A DNA stretch of 64,000 nt, taken from NCBI GenBank assembly GCA_023213315.1, contig JAKCPI010005338.1, positions 62,001-126,000 on the forward strand. Direction: 5' to 3'. Both the position numbers and the translations under genes were made by a program. This DNA is from Euborellia annulipes. Lineage: Eukaryota > Arthropoda > Insecta > Dermaptera > Anisolabididae. Positions 1-10,625 of the stretch are shown piece after piece. The stretch's first letter is position 1, and each line of letters opens with the position of its first letter. Below the pieces are notes generated by a model. It saw only the letters and a program-made list of their open reading frames with translations, had not been told where the DNA came from and did not search any database.

Positions 1-205
1 AATAATACATAAATATTTCTCTATACATTTCCTATGGGAGAAATTGTAACTTTAAGAATTAATAACTCAATAAGTTATAGTAATTTCGGGATGAAAATAA
101 TTTTCCTGTAATCCCGAGAAGGTCTCTTTATACATATAAAATTTCATTTCAAAATTCCAACGGGAAGTTGCCTAAATTGAGCGTGACAGACAGATAGACA
201 TTTTA
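1..205 (-). mobile_element. Helitron fragment (family A), truncated by window edge
   Basis: Matches the shared Helitron family A on the minus strand: the conserved blocks 'TTTCCTATGGGAGAAAT', 'TTTCGGGATGAAAATAATTT' and 'AGCGTGACAGACAGATAGAC' occur in the reverse order of the complete plus-strand copy at 44872-45244. The minus-strand 5' end (normally TCTATATAT...AATTCGCTAATGTCC) is degraded after about 200. The 3' half lies outside the window. Confidence 0.75.
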
Positions 206-820
206 TCATTATGTGCCTTAAAAAAAAAAAGAGAAATAATATACAAATTTAAATATATTTAATGCCATTAACCATTATTTTTTATTTGTCATTATATTCA
301 GAAATTCAATTTCTTTCCAGTCACGCGACTTTCCCGATTGTTTTTTTTTTGTTTGAACCCGGGTGTGGTCGCAGTTTTAAAAACAACGAAATCTGCGGAC
401 AAAAATGCAACAACAACAACAACAGCATTTACTTTCAATGTAATATATGACAGCATTCTCTTGTTAACAACCTGTGATTTCCATTAGAACTTTTTCTTTT
501 ATCGGCCTACGCGAACTTTTTTTTTTTTTTGATTGATTTGAACTCAATTTACTTTTCCTTTTTTTTATTTTTTATTTCGAAATCATTTTTCCAACTTCTT
601 TATTATAATTTTATACAGCAAATATATTATAATTGATGTATATTTAAAACCATTAGTCTGAATATTGGACTATAAATTATTATATATTGAATTTTAATTA
701 AATATACACCCACGGTGAATTTCTTAATAATACCATTTATACTCTATTAAAATTTTAAATTAATCGAAAATGATTAAGAGATATATCATGCGGATCAATA
801 GAAATTGGTTTTCTTGATTA
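206..820. other. Unique AT-rich intron-type sequence
   Basis: Holds many poly-T and poly-A tracts and a short CAA run near 410-425. No open frame here looks like a protein, and no repeat shared with the rest of the window was seen. Confidence 0.5.
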
Positions 821-1431
821 TTACTTTTTCTTACCTATATAAAAAAATATATATATATAGAAAGAGAGAGAAAGTATTGGATTCATGTCAAAAATCCAAT
901 GTCGAAATTTTGATGCAAATAAATGTTTTGAGGTCCCTTGAGTCCAAAAAAGTGGGTCCCGCAATATACTGTCTGTATGTATTTAAGGCATTAAGGAAAT
1001 GACCATGAGCTACGAGGTTGAAATTTTATATTTAAATTAGGTATCCCACTGGGACTTAACAGGAAACTTTTGACCAAAATCTGCCAAAGAGTACTAGCAC
1101 TTTACTGATTCATTTTTTCAGTTTTTTTTTTTCTCAAAATTCGCTCTAATGATTTTGATTAAAATTCATAAATCAATTATTTTTTAGATGCTCTTTAAAA
1201 TGAATATTCTCATTTTTCTTTTGAAAGTGTTTGAAGTATACTTTACTCTTGTACTTCATAGGAAAGAGATGAGAAAATAACTTAATATTAATATTTTCAT
1301 TTGATTATAAATTTTACATCTTGGACTGATGAAAACTAAATATATCTCGACACAAATAATCTGGCGTGACAAGCATGGAACACATCTTTCAATTATCGAA
1401 TGTGTGCGACAAGTTACACCATATTTTTTTA
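821..1431 (+). mobile_element. HPE repeat copy (family defined here)
   Basis: HPE is a non-coding interspersed repeat read in this orientation as: T-run, hairpin ACTTTCTCTTACC...GAGAAAGTATTGG, 'ATTCATGTCAAAAATTCGATG', 'GAGTCCAAAAAAGTGGGTCC', 'AGTACTAGTACTTTACTGAT', a poly-T then 'CTCAAAATTCGCTCTAA', 'AGATGCTCTTTAAAATGTAT', 'CTCTTGTACTTCATAGGAAA', then a hairpin from TCTGGTGTGACAAGCAC to GTCACACCAGA and a final T-run. This copy has almost the full length; its terminal hairpin is decayed (1363-1425). It carries no ORF of its own. Another HPE copy follows directly. Confidence 0.85.
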
Positions 1432-1435
1432 TTTT

Positions 1436-2000
1436 GTCGAAATTTTGATGCAAATACATGTTTTGAGGTCCCTTGAGTCCAAAAAAGTGGGTCCCGCACA
1501 AGAGAGGACTCAGAGGAGTTTCTCGGGGAGGGGAGGGGGGTAATCTAAATTTAATTCCCAAAAAAAAGTTTTCTCAAATCTCAGGGAGGGGGTAATTACC
1601 TCCTCCCCTTGTATCCGCCCTTGGTCCGCCACTCTGTCTAAGTTTGATGATTTAAGGCATGAATGAAATGAGGTACGAGGTTGAAATTTTATATGTAAAG
1701 GGCACCCTCCAGTTGAAATAAGTTTTTGAATCGGCTAAAATGTACTAGTACTTTTACAGTTTTTTTTTTTCTAATTTCTCAAAATTTGGTCTATCGATTT
1801 TGATTAAAGTAAAATACATAAATCAACTATTTTTTATATGTTCTTTAAAATGTTTTCCCCTAGCATTTCATCCATTAACCATTTATGAAATTCGAGTGGC
1901 CAAATTTGGAACTAAGGTGGTATGGTAAACTAAAAATAACTCAACCTAAAAAAATTTGGTGTGACAGTATACAATACCGAAGGTAAAAGTGTGCGTTAAG
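1436..2000 (+). mobile_element. HPE copy, interrupted by a hAT-like insert
   Basis: Starts without its tip hairpin at 'TGTCGAAATTTTGATGCAAA', reads to the 'GTGGGTCCCGCA' block at 1497, is interrupted by a G-rich insert (1510-1634), and resumes with 'GAGGTACGAGGTTGAAATTT' and the ACTAGTACTTTTAC block. The terminal hairpin near 1955-2000 is short and decayed. It lies head-to-tail with the preceding copy. Confidence 0.7.
1510..1634. mobile_element. hAT-like G-rich MITE, degenerate
   Basis: Shares 'CAGAGGAGTTTCTC' followed by a G-run, and at the other side a C-rich end 'CTTGTATCCGCCCTTG', with the inserts at 8773-8995 and 4703-4975. The consensus end appears to be CAGTGGCGGATCC. Here the left terminus is truncated and a second end-like piece (GTCCGCCACT) is appended. 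No clean TSD was found. Confidence 0.55.
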
Positions 2001-2798
2001 TCTATTATTATAAATTTATTTATAGTACTTTGTTACAAAGTATTGACATAAATTATCAATTGCACAAATACTGATTATTGTTAAAACCATTGAACTTATT
2101 TTTTTAATATCAATTCTTTTTTTTTTAAGAAAAGCAGGTCTTTGTTATGTTTGAAAGATAAAAATCATGTGAATGAGAGTGAGAGAGAGAGAGTTCGGTC
2201 ACGTCCATAATTGCCTCTCGTGTACGGCGTGACCGTTCTCTGGCGTGACCTGAAAACCACAAACAGACAGACAGACAGGTTACTCACTCTTATGTATTAA
2301 TTGTCAAAAGCAGACAAATCAATTAATTTCTTTTTAAATGTCCCATTAGCCATTTTACACGCCCAAATGATAAGTCACAACTTTCACAGAAGCCGGACAA
2401 TGTTCATTTTTATCTGTCCCGATTAATTACTGGCCGATCTATAACAAGCTGGGTAACAAATTGATGGGAGGAGCTCTCCAGTTCTTTTTTAAGGAGCAAC
2501 AACAGCACAGGTGCTCTTCATACGGTAGTCGTGAGCTACCTGTTATGGTGATGCCATAAATATCATCTGGCATCTATCTCTTCTCCGCCTATGTCGTTGA
2601 TCCTCTTAACTTCGTCAACAGCAGAAGGGCAAGGGCTTAATCCTCAAGTATTGTTTTATTGGGGAACATTAGATATTCTTTTTTAAATCGTTTTCCGAAA
2701 CATAAGATTTCTTTATTTTATGCAAATTTTATTTGAATATGAAAATAGTAGTAAAAACAAAATATAGGCCTTTATATTTATTTCAGTATATAAAATAA
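2001..2798. other. Unique sequence with GA microsatellite
   Basis: A GA run lies at about 2178-2194. The 2440-2640 stretch has more GC than its surroundings and a short minus-strand open frame, but no recognisable protein or splice pair. Rated as unique intronic or flanking DNA. Confidence 0.45.
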
Positions 2799-2883
2799 AA
2801 AATATGGTGTGACTGCTCGCACGCCGTCGTTAATTGAAAGGTGTGTTATGTGCTTGTCACGCCAGATTATTTGGTTAGTTTCC

Positions 2884-3022
2884 ATTTAAATAAATAAATA
2901 ATAAATAAATAAATTTATTACGACCCGCTTAGAGGCACCAGTCCTCGGTGGCTAGGTCCAACAAACACAACACAAATTTAAGTACAATAACAAATACAAC
3001 AAAGCAAGGAAAAAAATGAAAA
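2884..3022 (-). mobile_element. LINE 3' end with (TTTA)n tail
   Basis: Read on the minus strand, a unique segment (GGACCTAGCCACCGAGGACT ... AAGCGGGTCGTAATAAA) is followed by a TTTATTATTTATTTATT tail. That is the form of a 5'-truncated LINE insertion with a simple-repeat tail. Only 3' UTR is present, so the clade cannot be named. Confidence 0.5.
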
Positions 3023-3030
3023 TTTATAAG

Positions 3031-3253
3031 CAAGGACGTCATTTGAGGGGGGGGGGGGAGCAGGGGGCATTTGCCCCCCTCAAGGCTTTGGAAGACAAAA
3101 TTCTGAGTTTAGCCCCTAGATATAAATAAATATAGAAGATGGTATAGAAAAAAATAAAGAAGTATATATGTATATAAATTAAGTAGCACAGGAAGTTAAA
3201 AAAAATTTTGCCCCCCCCCCCCCTCACAAGCAATAACTGAAAAGACGTCACTG
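3031..3253. mobile_element. hAT-like MITE with poly-G/poly-C subterminal tracts
   Basis: Termini CAAGGACGTCA... and ...TGACGTCACTG are inverted, and an 8-bp TSD (TTTATAAG at 3023-3030, TATATAAG at 3254-3261) matches 7 of 8. A G-run (about 3049-3060) near the left end is mirrored by a C-run (about 3208-3222) near the right, so the single strand can fold back. The 8-bp TSD and CA/TG ends fit hAT; there is no transposase. Confidence 0.7.
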
Positions 3254-3698
3254 TATATAAGTAAAGAATTATTTTATCATCTCTTTCCTATGAAGTACAA
3301 GAGTAAAGTGTGCTTCAAAAGATTTCAAGGACAAAATAAGAATATACATTTTAAAGAATATATAAAAAACAATTGAATTATGAATTTTAATCAAAATCAT
3401 TAGAGCAAATTAAAAAAAAAAAAAACTGAAAATGTACATCAGTAAAGTACTAGTACTTTTTGGCGGATTTTGTTCTATAGTTTCGTGTTAAGTGCTATGG
3501 AGGTTCATAACTTAAATATAAAATTTCAATCTCCTAGTTATTTTTATTCTTGAGATATTTTGTTTACAGACAGATTTTGTGAGACCCACTTTTTTGGACT
3601 TTTGGGATCTCATAATATGTATATCCATCAATGTCTTGACATTGAATTTTTGACATGAATCTCTATATATACATATATATATGTAAGAGAAAGGAAAA

Positions 3699-4344
3699 AT
3701 TGGCTAGATAGAATAACGACAACCCCAATCTGTTAGCCACTTAAAAAAAAAAATTAAATTAAAGAAATTTAGTCTCATCTAAATTAGTCGCTGTCTAATG
3801 TAAAATTTACGTTAATAGAATATGTAATTTAATTAGCTGTAAACATTGTCTCAAGATAATTGTAAAATCCCATCAGGTTACGACTGGAAGGGAGAGTATC
3901 TCGCGTAGCTGTATAAGTATAGAGAAAAGGACAGGAACATTTGACCTCAAGTCTCTTATACTGTGTCTCTCTTTTTCCCACCCACTGGACCTTATGGTTA
4001 GTTAACTTAGCACGATGTTCGTATCATTAGAATGGGAGTCCGCTAGGCACGTTTTCGCCATCTTCTCTCTCACGTTGGTTGGATACTCTCTTTAACCTAG
4101 AGGCTTTTCTTCTTTTTTTTTTTTTTATCTTGTCACACACACCCACAATCATCGTGATTATTATTATAAATATAGATATAGACATCTTAAAAAAAAAAAA
4201 ATTGACAAAATATTTAAATGCAATATAACAGTACATGTAAAATCGAGAATTTGAGTTGCCTATCTTCCCTATCTTCCAGTAATCAAACAAACTATTGCAA
4301 TATATCATATACAAAATGTCTTTAGCCGCCTGGTTTAAATACCG
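3699..4344. other. Unique AT-rich sequence
   Basis: No shared repeat and no convincing coding frame. Contains poly-A/T tracts and a slightly GC-richer part at 3880-4080. Confidence 0.4.
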
Positions 4345-4553
4345 AGAGAGTTACGATTAATATAAAATTTCAACCTTATGTTCATTCATGGTTAAAAATA
4401 TCTACACAGATACAGACCAATTTGCGGGAGCCACTTTTTTGGACTCAGGGGACCTCAAAACTTGAATAGCCAACAAAATCTCGACATTGAATTTTTGACA
4501 TGATGGCAATACTTTCTCTCTCTCTATATTTCATATATAGGGTAAGAGAAAGT
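4345..4553 (-). mobile_element. HPE fragment (tip-side half)
   Basis: Only the tip-proximal third remains: 'AATATAAAATTTCAACCT', 'CCACTTTTTTGGACTCAGGG', 'GAATTTTTGACATGATGG' and the complete AT hairpin (CTTTCTCTCTC...GGTAAGAGAAAGT). It directly abuts the next HPE copy, tail to head. Confidence 0.8.
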
Positions 4554-4702
4554 AAAAAATTTGGTGTGACTGGCGTACAGCATACAACTTTCTTTTAAAG
4601 GAAAGTTGTGCACCGTGCTGGTCAGAACAGATTTTTTTGTGTCGAGATATATTTAGTTGCCTTTAGCATCAACGTTCCAAACTTGAACACGCGTTACATG
4701 CA

Positions 4703-4975
4703 AGGGCGGATACAAAGGGGGGGGGGGGGTAAAGTATAGGTATAGGATAAAGTAAAGTAGTTACCCCCCTCCCCGAGATTTAAAAAATAAAACTTTTTTC
4801 GCAAAAAAATGTATTTTTAATGTAAAATTTTAAATATTAATACTTAAAAATTAGATTTGTATTTATATTCTGGCAAACAAGTACAGAATTCGCCTTTAAA
4901 TTACCGAAATTAAGAAAAAAGTGTGTGCTGTGCGACCAGTCACATCAGATTACCCACCTCCCCCCTGAGAAACAC
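4703..4975. mobile_element. hAT-like poly-G MITE, degenerate
   Basis: Left end CAAGGGCGGATACAAAGG followed by a 13-G run; right side CCCCCCTGAGAAACACCTCTTGGATAC, the complement of the CAGTGGCGGATCCAGAGG end. It also contains 'GTGCGACCAGTCACATCAGA' (about 4930-4955), a fragment of the HPE large hairpin, so this insert has carried or received HPE sequence. Confidence 0.55.
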
Positions 4976-5229
4976 CTCTTGGATACATGTCGCTGAGCTA
5001 TGAATGCTTCTACATCAATAAAGTGAACTTCAAATGATTTCTACGAAAAATTTCACTGATATACCTTTTAAAGAGCATCTAAAAAATAATTGATTTTTGA
5101 ATTTTAATCAAAATCATTAGAGCGAATTTTGAGAAAATCGAAAACAACTGAAAAAGTTCATGAATAAAGTACTAATATTCTTTGGATGATTTTGGTCACA
5201 CGTTTCTTGTTAAGTCCAAGTGTGGTGAC

Positions 5230-5334
5230 TAATTATGTTTGTCGGCTTGCGATTTGCCTTTGAATTGTGTTCGAATACTACCATATGTACACTAAGAGGG
5301 ACACATGGCCCTATATAAAGTTTGAATAAATGAA
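5230..5334 (+). mobile_element. Retroposon (LINE-like) 3' tail
   Basis: A segment absent from the other HPE copies interrupts the family order here and ends in GTTTGAATAAATGAATA, a simple AT-rich tail of the kind left by 5'-truncated LINEs. There is no coding part. The identity is inferred from the tail form only. Confidence 0.4.
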
Positions 5335-5512
5335 TAATTTAAATATAAAATTTCAACCTCGTAGCTCATTTCCTTAATGCCTTAAAATCATCACACGCAG
5401 CCAGAGCATGTTGCGGGACCCACTTTTGTGGACTCAAGAGACCTCAAAACATCAAAATTTCGGATTTTTGACATGAATCCAATACTTTTTCTCTCTCTCA
5501 ATCCCAAGACAG

Positions 5513-6493
5513 GCTAGTTTTATCATAAAATTTTCTTAAGAAATATAAAATTCAATGAAATGAACAGATAAATATTTGTTTTTTTCTTAAAGAAAGATTC
5601 CGACATTAAAATTTTATATATTCCAATTTGAAGCATGTTTTTTTTCCTCTGGTATTAAAATAATTGCATTTCTTTTGTGATTAAACAAAAAGGGACTAGA
5701 TTTTCTTTAATTTATTACCAAATAAATGTTAAGTTTTCCTCTTTTTTTCTCTCTAGTATGTATTGTATAAATGTAATCAATTTGAATTTATAGGGAATGA
5801 TTTTGGTCTAATAAAATTATCCTAACATTTAATTATTTCCCAATAGAATGGCCGAGTGAGCATGTTTTGAAAATCGCGACGGATTTTTATGATTCGTTTT
5901 TATTTTTATTTTTTTTTTTCCTCTTTTTTTTTATGAATAGCCTATTGGATTTTGGTGGAGTACATGAGAGATTTGACAATGAAAAACACGAGCCATTTAT
6001 TGGTGTTTTGTATTATTATATACATAGGACAACAACAACAACATGGTACCTAATGTCAACAAAAACAATAAGTATAAACATAAATATGAATGCTAGGGGG
6101 GAGGGGGGAATTTATATTTCTGAAGAGAATATTTAATGCATGAATCATCCGTGGGTTGGTGGCTTAAGATATACCAAAAACAAAATAATCTTTTTTCGAT
6201 ATTTCGTAGCTCATCCGAGCTAATTGTTGCAACTTCAGGCTCAGGGAGATTAGAATCAAAAAAATTTGTAACACTCTAATGAAAAAAAAATGTTTTTATT
6301 TAAATTGAACTAAAAAGAGAGTAATAATTTCATTTTTGTTGTTGAAATTGTTGAATATTTACCTATGACAAAATAAAAGTGTGGAGTGTTCATTGATAGT
6401 TTAAGGATTTGTCTATTCTTAGGTACTCGAAGAGCCACACGCTTTTATTTTAAGTCAATAATTTCAACCATAAAAATGAAATTATTTTTCTTT
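5513..6493. other. Unique AT-rich sequence
   Basis: Poly-T tracts (5900-5930) and a G-run around 6097-6110. The open frames are low-complexity. No shared repeat identified. Confidence 0.4.
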
Positions 6494-7042
6494 TTACTTT
6501 CTCTTACCTATATATGTATATATAAAGAAAATATTGGATTCATGTCAAAAATTCGATGTCGAGATATACACATTTTGAGGTCCCATGAGTCCAAAAAAGT
6601 GGGTCCCGCAAAATGGTGTGTGTTTTCAAAATATCTCAAGAACGAAAAGAGCTAGGGAGTTAAAATTTTATATATAAGCTAAATATCTCCCTGGGTCGTC
6701 ATACTAAGCTTTTAAACAAACTCAGTCAAAAATTACTAGTACTTTTCTGATGTACCTTTTCAGTTTTTTTTTTTCGATTTTTTCAAAATTCGCTCTAACG
6801 ATTTTGATTAAAATTCAAAGAAATTATTTTTTAGATGCTCTTTAAAATGTGTATTCTCATTTTGCCCTGATACACTTTACTCTTGTACTTGTAGTCTATG
6901 GTTAATAATTTCCAATATTTATAAATTTTTACTAATTGAATTCTAATATATCGACACAAAAAATCTGGAGTCACAAGCACAGAACACAACTTTCAATTAC
7001 CAAAAGTTGAGTCGCCGGGCGATCAGTCACTCCAGATTTTCC
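6494..7042 (+). mobile_element. HPE copy
   Basis: Starts with ACTTTCTCTTACCTATATATG and a decayed tip hairpin, runs through 'TCCAAAAAAGTGGGTCCCGC', TACTAGTACTTTTCTGATG and 'TTAGATGCTCTTTAAAATGT', and ends with the large hairpin AATCTGGAGTCACAAGCAC...GATCAGTCACTCCAGATTTT. The region between the cap-like block and the hairpin has a small internal deletion. Confidence 0.85.
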
Positions 7043-7788
7043 ATTTTATCTCTGTCAAATGTTAATTAATTATTTTAAACCTAATCATATGATTTTTTTC
7101 TATTTTTTTATTTTATATATGAAATGGAGTTTCGTTGTTGTTCTTTAAAAGCCTCGCTACTGTATTCTTGCCTTATTAGGCACAAAGACAAATTTAAATA
7201 AGCGAGAGAGAGAGAGAGTAAATCCCAGTCAGCATCGTGCACCAGGAATCTGCACTCGATACATGCATTAGTTAGCGCACTTGAGATGATTAGGATCGTC
7301 GAGGTGGGTGTCTCTTGTCTCTCCACACTAAATATATACACAGACAAATACAAACACAATGGAGAGAGACAATAGCGAAGCGTTTAAACCAAACCTATAC
7401 TCACGATAATAGCCCGAGTTAAACATACTTGGATTCGAGTTATATATAACTATCTGATGGAATATTCCTTAAGCAGAATCTGCAAGCGCTCAGTTACACA
7501 AGACAATACGGTGTATTCAGGACAAATCAATGCACCTTCCATTAGCAGTCGCTTTTAGACTACAATAATAGATTAATGCCCTCCCTTGTTGCTGATAATC
7601 CAATGGGTTTTAGTGTTCAATGATATCAGATAGAAAAATCGTCAAAGTTCATATATCATTAAGCCACTTTTAAAAAGATTATATCTACTACTAAGAAAAA
7701 ATAAAAATAAAATTGGTGGTAACTTTAAGATCAAAGATAAAAAAAAAGAGAGAGAAATATTTTTTTTATTTTAACAACAAGATTATAT
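7043..7788. other. Unique sequence with GA microsatellite
   Basis: A (GA)n run at about 7203-7218. The rest is unique and somewhat GC-richer (7140-7620). No splice-bounded open frame was recognised. Confidence 0.45.
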
Positions 7789-8470
7789 AAAAATCTGGTG
7801 TGACTGGTCGCAGAGTTATTGATTATTAAATGATTAATGAATTTTAAACAAAATTGTTAGAGTGAATTTTGAGAAAATCCAAAAAAAAAAAAAAACTGAC
7901 CTCAAAACATGTATATCCACCAAAATCTCGACATCAAATTTTTGACATAAAACTAATACTTTCTCTTAATATATTAACATACTAGATGCAAAGCCCCGCC
8001 TTCGGCGGGGCTTTCCGTATAGAGGGGGCTGCGCCCCTGGACCCCCTTGCTCGCCTTCCCTTTTCATTTTTATATATAGAGTTTATTTTAACGGTTAATT
8101 ATTCATGAACTTAAGATTTTTTGTGAATAATATCCTTTCCGGAACTCTCCCGGTACACAGACAAAAAATTCACGCCGATATTTTAGAATTCAAAATGTAA
8201 ATAAATAAAAAATCGTAAACATGGGAAAATATTTATAATTTGTTACCATGGCAACTATTTCTCCTAATTTTTATTTTTTCTTATTTTACCGGTTAATTAC
8301 TCATTAACTTATTGTTATTTGTGAAACATAACCTGTCCGGGATTCTCACAAACATACACAAAAAATTTCATCAAAATCGGTTCAGTCGTTTAGGAGGAGT
8401 TCAGTCACATACACACGTACAGAAGAATTATTTATATAAAGATATATAGAGATAAGAGAAAGTAAAAAGT
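7789..8470 (-). mobile_element. HPE deletion derivative hosting a Helitron
   Basis: The large hairpin is half deleted (AATCTGGTGTGACTGGTCGC then a jump to 'GAATTTTGAGAAAATCC'), and a second deletion joins poly-A directly to 'GACCTCAAAACATGTATATC'. The tip hairpin TACTTTCTCTTA...TAAGAGAAAGTA is split in its loop by a complete Helitron (7982-8452). Removing the Helitron restores the palindrome. Confidence 0.8.
7982..8452 (-). mobile_element. Non-autonomous Helitron, family B, complete
   Basis: On the minus strand it starts TCTCTATATATC after an A and ends ...GCATCTAG before a T, the canonical A|TC...CTAG|T insertion. A perfect hairpin (AGCCCCGCC-GAA-GGCGGGGCT) sits just before CTAG. Near the 5' end the 'ACCGATTTTGATGAAATTTT' type motif common in animal Helitrons is present. 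There is no Rep/helicase ORF in its 471 bp, so it depends on another copy. Confidence 0.88.
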
Positions 8471-8561
8471 GTAGAAATATCCCCCTAACTAATATTTTGT
8501 AGAACGATGGTCAAGGGTAGACAAAATCAATACTTTGAATGCTATTTCAATCCACAGAATA

Positions 8562-9178
8562 AAAAAAAATCTGGTGTGACTCAGCCCTCAACTTTCTATT
8601 ACCATCGGTAATTGAATTGAAAGTTGTGTTCTGTGTTTGTCACACCAGATTTTTGTGTAGACATATATCTAGTTTCCGCCGATATATTAGAATTCAAGTT
8701 GTGAAATTTATACCATTAAATATAGAAAAATCTTTATATTTAGTCTTTTCTATGAAGTACAAAAGTAAAGTGCAGTGGCGGATCCAGAGGAGTTTCTCAG
8801 GGGGGGGAGTGAATGGTCGCACAACACACAATTTTTTCTTTATTTATGGTAATTTAAAGATGCATAGTGTAATTGTTTACCAGATTATTAGTTTAAACCA
8901 ATTATATTTTGAAGTATTAATTTTTAAAATTTTATATTTTTTTCAAATCTCGGGGGAAGGGTAATTACCCCCTTTATCCCCCCCCTTGTATCAAAAGATA
9001 CATACTTGATAAAGTGTGCTTCAAATTATATATTTTGTTCAGAGACACACAAGCAGACCATTTTACGGGACCCACATTTTTGGACTCAGGGTCTCCAAAA
9101 ATCGACATCCAATTTTTGACATGAATCCAATACAATACTTTCTTTCTATATACGGAATATAGTTAAGAGAAAGTAAAA
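8562..9178 (-). mobile_element. HPE copy with nested hAT-like MITE
   Basis: Well-kept large hairpin (AAATCTGGTGTGACTCAG ... GTTTGTCACACCAGATTTTT, 8568-8656), 'GCCGATATATTAGAATTCAA', then an insert at 8773 and a deletion joining to 'TATATTTTGTTCAGAGACA'. It ends with a decayed tip hairpin and AGAGAAAGTAAAAA. Confidence 0.85.
8773..8995. mobile_element. hAT-like poly-G MITE
   Basis: The left terminus CAGTGGCGGATCCAGAGGAG followed by a G-run is the best-preserved end of this MITE type. The right end, CCCCCCCCTTGTATC, is missing its last bases. The interior is AT-rich and non-coding. There is no clean TSD because the right terminus is gone. Confidence 0.65.
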
Positions 9179-10177
9179 ATAATTGCAATCTCTGAATATT
9201 ATTTTCTTGAAATTGAAACCCAATTAGAACCTGAGAAGTTTATCGAAATAAACATATTGAATTCGTATGTATTAAATTAACCATGAAATTGAGATATTTA
9301 TTGATTTTTTTAAAATATCAAATATACAATAATACAAGTCGCTGTCTCCCTTTGACGATTGTAATTTGTTTGTTCTTTTTTTTTTTATTCTAATTGCCCT
9401 GAAAATGGAAGTTGTAATAAGCATCTGCTGTGTGTGCCTGACTTGTTATGAGTAGCATATACTACTAGACGCATAATCAAAAGCCGAAATGGTTCAATTT
9501 GCGTCAAGCAATTTCGCCCTGTCTCTTTGTGTTCTGTCAAGGAGTTCTTGCCCTCCGTTAATATAAATACAAACAGAGAGAGAGAGAAAAAAAAAAAAGA
9601 ATATATCTGACATTGATAGACAAAACATAAATTGGGTGGGTGGGGCTAGCAACGAGGTGAAGTTTCTGAAACAAAACAGACAACCAGCTGAAGGGAAAGA
9701 GAGACAAAGATTGGGGAAAACAACAACAACAACAACACCGGATGTCTTCTTCATTTTCGTTCTTCGTACTTCGTGGGCAGAAAGAATCATAATAAACGCA
9801 ATGACAAATTATGCCTATTTACTCAGGAAGGGTCCCGCTCCCTTTTTCTTTTCTCGCCGATGAAATATTAATATAGTGAAGGTTGAGTGGTTGGTGGGGG
9901 AAACGAAAGAACACCCATTAAGACGAAGAGACAAAAAACCGCCAATTAGAATTCACATGAATAAGAGAGAGAAAAAAAAAGAATAATGGATAAATGTAAA
10001 TTTAAGATAAAAAGAATATTAATTGATTTGTCATGTTTAAAGAAGAGGAAAAAAAAAAAGTTAATTTTTATTAGTTGACTCTACGACTAATTGAAATTGC
10101 TTTGTATATGTATTGATTAAATATATATAAATCAATAGGATACGCCATGGATGTTGATTAAAAATCAAAAGAATATT
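9179..10177. other. Unique sequence with GA and CAA microsatellites
   Basis: GAGAGAGAGAG at about 9575-9586, ACAACAACAACAACAAC near 9720-9735. The two overlapping open frames at 9494-9863 are built on these simple repeats and have no family resemblance. Confidence 0.45.
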
Positions 10178-10412
10178 AGACTTTTTTGCAGATTTTGTTC
10201 AAAAGCTTATTTTCACGCCACAGGAAGGTGCCTAACTTAAATATAAAATTTCAACCTCCTAGCTCAATTCCTACATGCTTTAAATTCAGCACAGACCATT
10301 TTACGGGACCCACACTTTTGGACTCAAAGAGACCACAAAACATCAAACTTTGAACATGAGTCCAATACTTTATTTCTCAATATGTATATATATTAACATA
10401 TAAATATGTAAT
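10178..10412 (-). mobile_element. HPE fragment (tip-side)
   Basis: Begins at 'GCAGATTTTGTTCAAAAGCT', continues through TATAAAATTTCAACCTCCTAG and 'CCCACACTTTTGGACTCAAA', and ends with an AT-rich tip and TAATAGAAAGTAAAA. The large-hairpin half is absent. Confidence 0.75.
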
Positions 10413-10580
10413 AGAAAGTAAAATCAATAGAACAGGCCATTGATGTTGATTAAAAATTGAGAGACCTTTTTTTTAACTGATAACTAAGAAATTTTCTCAT
10501 TCACGATGATAATAAATATATTAGTAGAGGTTAGCACCAAATGATATAGTTTGTTTTTTATTTATTTATTTTATTCGCAT

Positions 10581-10625
10581 AGCAGACGTTTCGATTCCTT
10601 GTTTGAACCATCTTCAGAGCTGGCA
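10581..10625 (-). ncRNA. Hammerhead-type ribozyme motif (Penelope-associated form), solo
   Basis: On the minus strand: AGCU-CUGAAGA-UGGUUCAAACAAGGAAUC-GAAAC-GUC-UGCU. The CUGANGA and GAAAC boxes are intact and a stem II of GGUUC/GGAAUC type is possible, but the first pair of stem I is a mismatch. It is a solo copy without an inverted partner nearby. Confidence 0.5.

Larger units (their letters stand above)
2799..3698 (-). mobile_element. HPE copy with two nested insertions
   Basis: Minus-orientation HPE: the large hairpin (TATGGTGTGACTGC...TTGTCACGCCAGATT) comes first at 2804-2870. The body is split by a LINE tail (2884-3022) and a poly-G hAT MITE (3031-3253), and resumes at 'CTTTCCTATGAAGTACAAGA'. 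It ends with the AT hairpin near 3661-3698. The order shows HPE is older than both inserts. Confidence 0.85.
4556..5512 (-). mobile_element. HPE copy with two insertions
   Basis: Begins with the large hairpin (TTTGGTGTGACTGG... at 4560-4650). It is interrupted by a G-rich MITE (4703-4975) and by a retroposon tail (about 5230-5334). The rest (AAGAGCATCTAAAAAATAAT, GACCTCAAAACATC, TGACATGAATCCAATACTTT) follows the family order. The tip hairpin is lost after CTCTCTCTCAATCCC. Confidence 0.8.

Noticed and set aside
2440..2640. Minus-strand stretch encoding CPSAVDEVKRINDIGGEEIDAR
   Set aside because: Short, no acceptor or donor in register, and no known family match by eye.
9494..9863. Overlapping open frames on both strands
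   Set aside because: Both are read through GA, CAA and T/A simple repeats; no domain.
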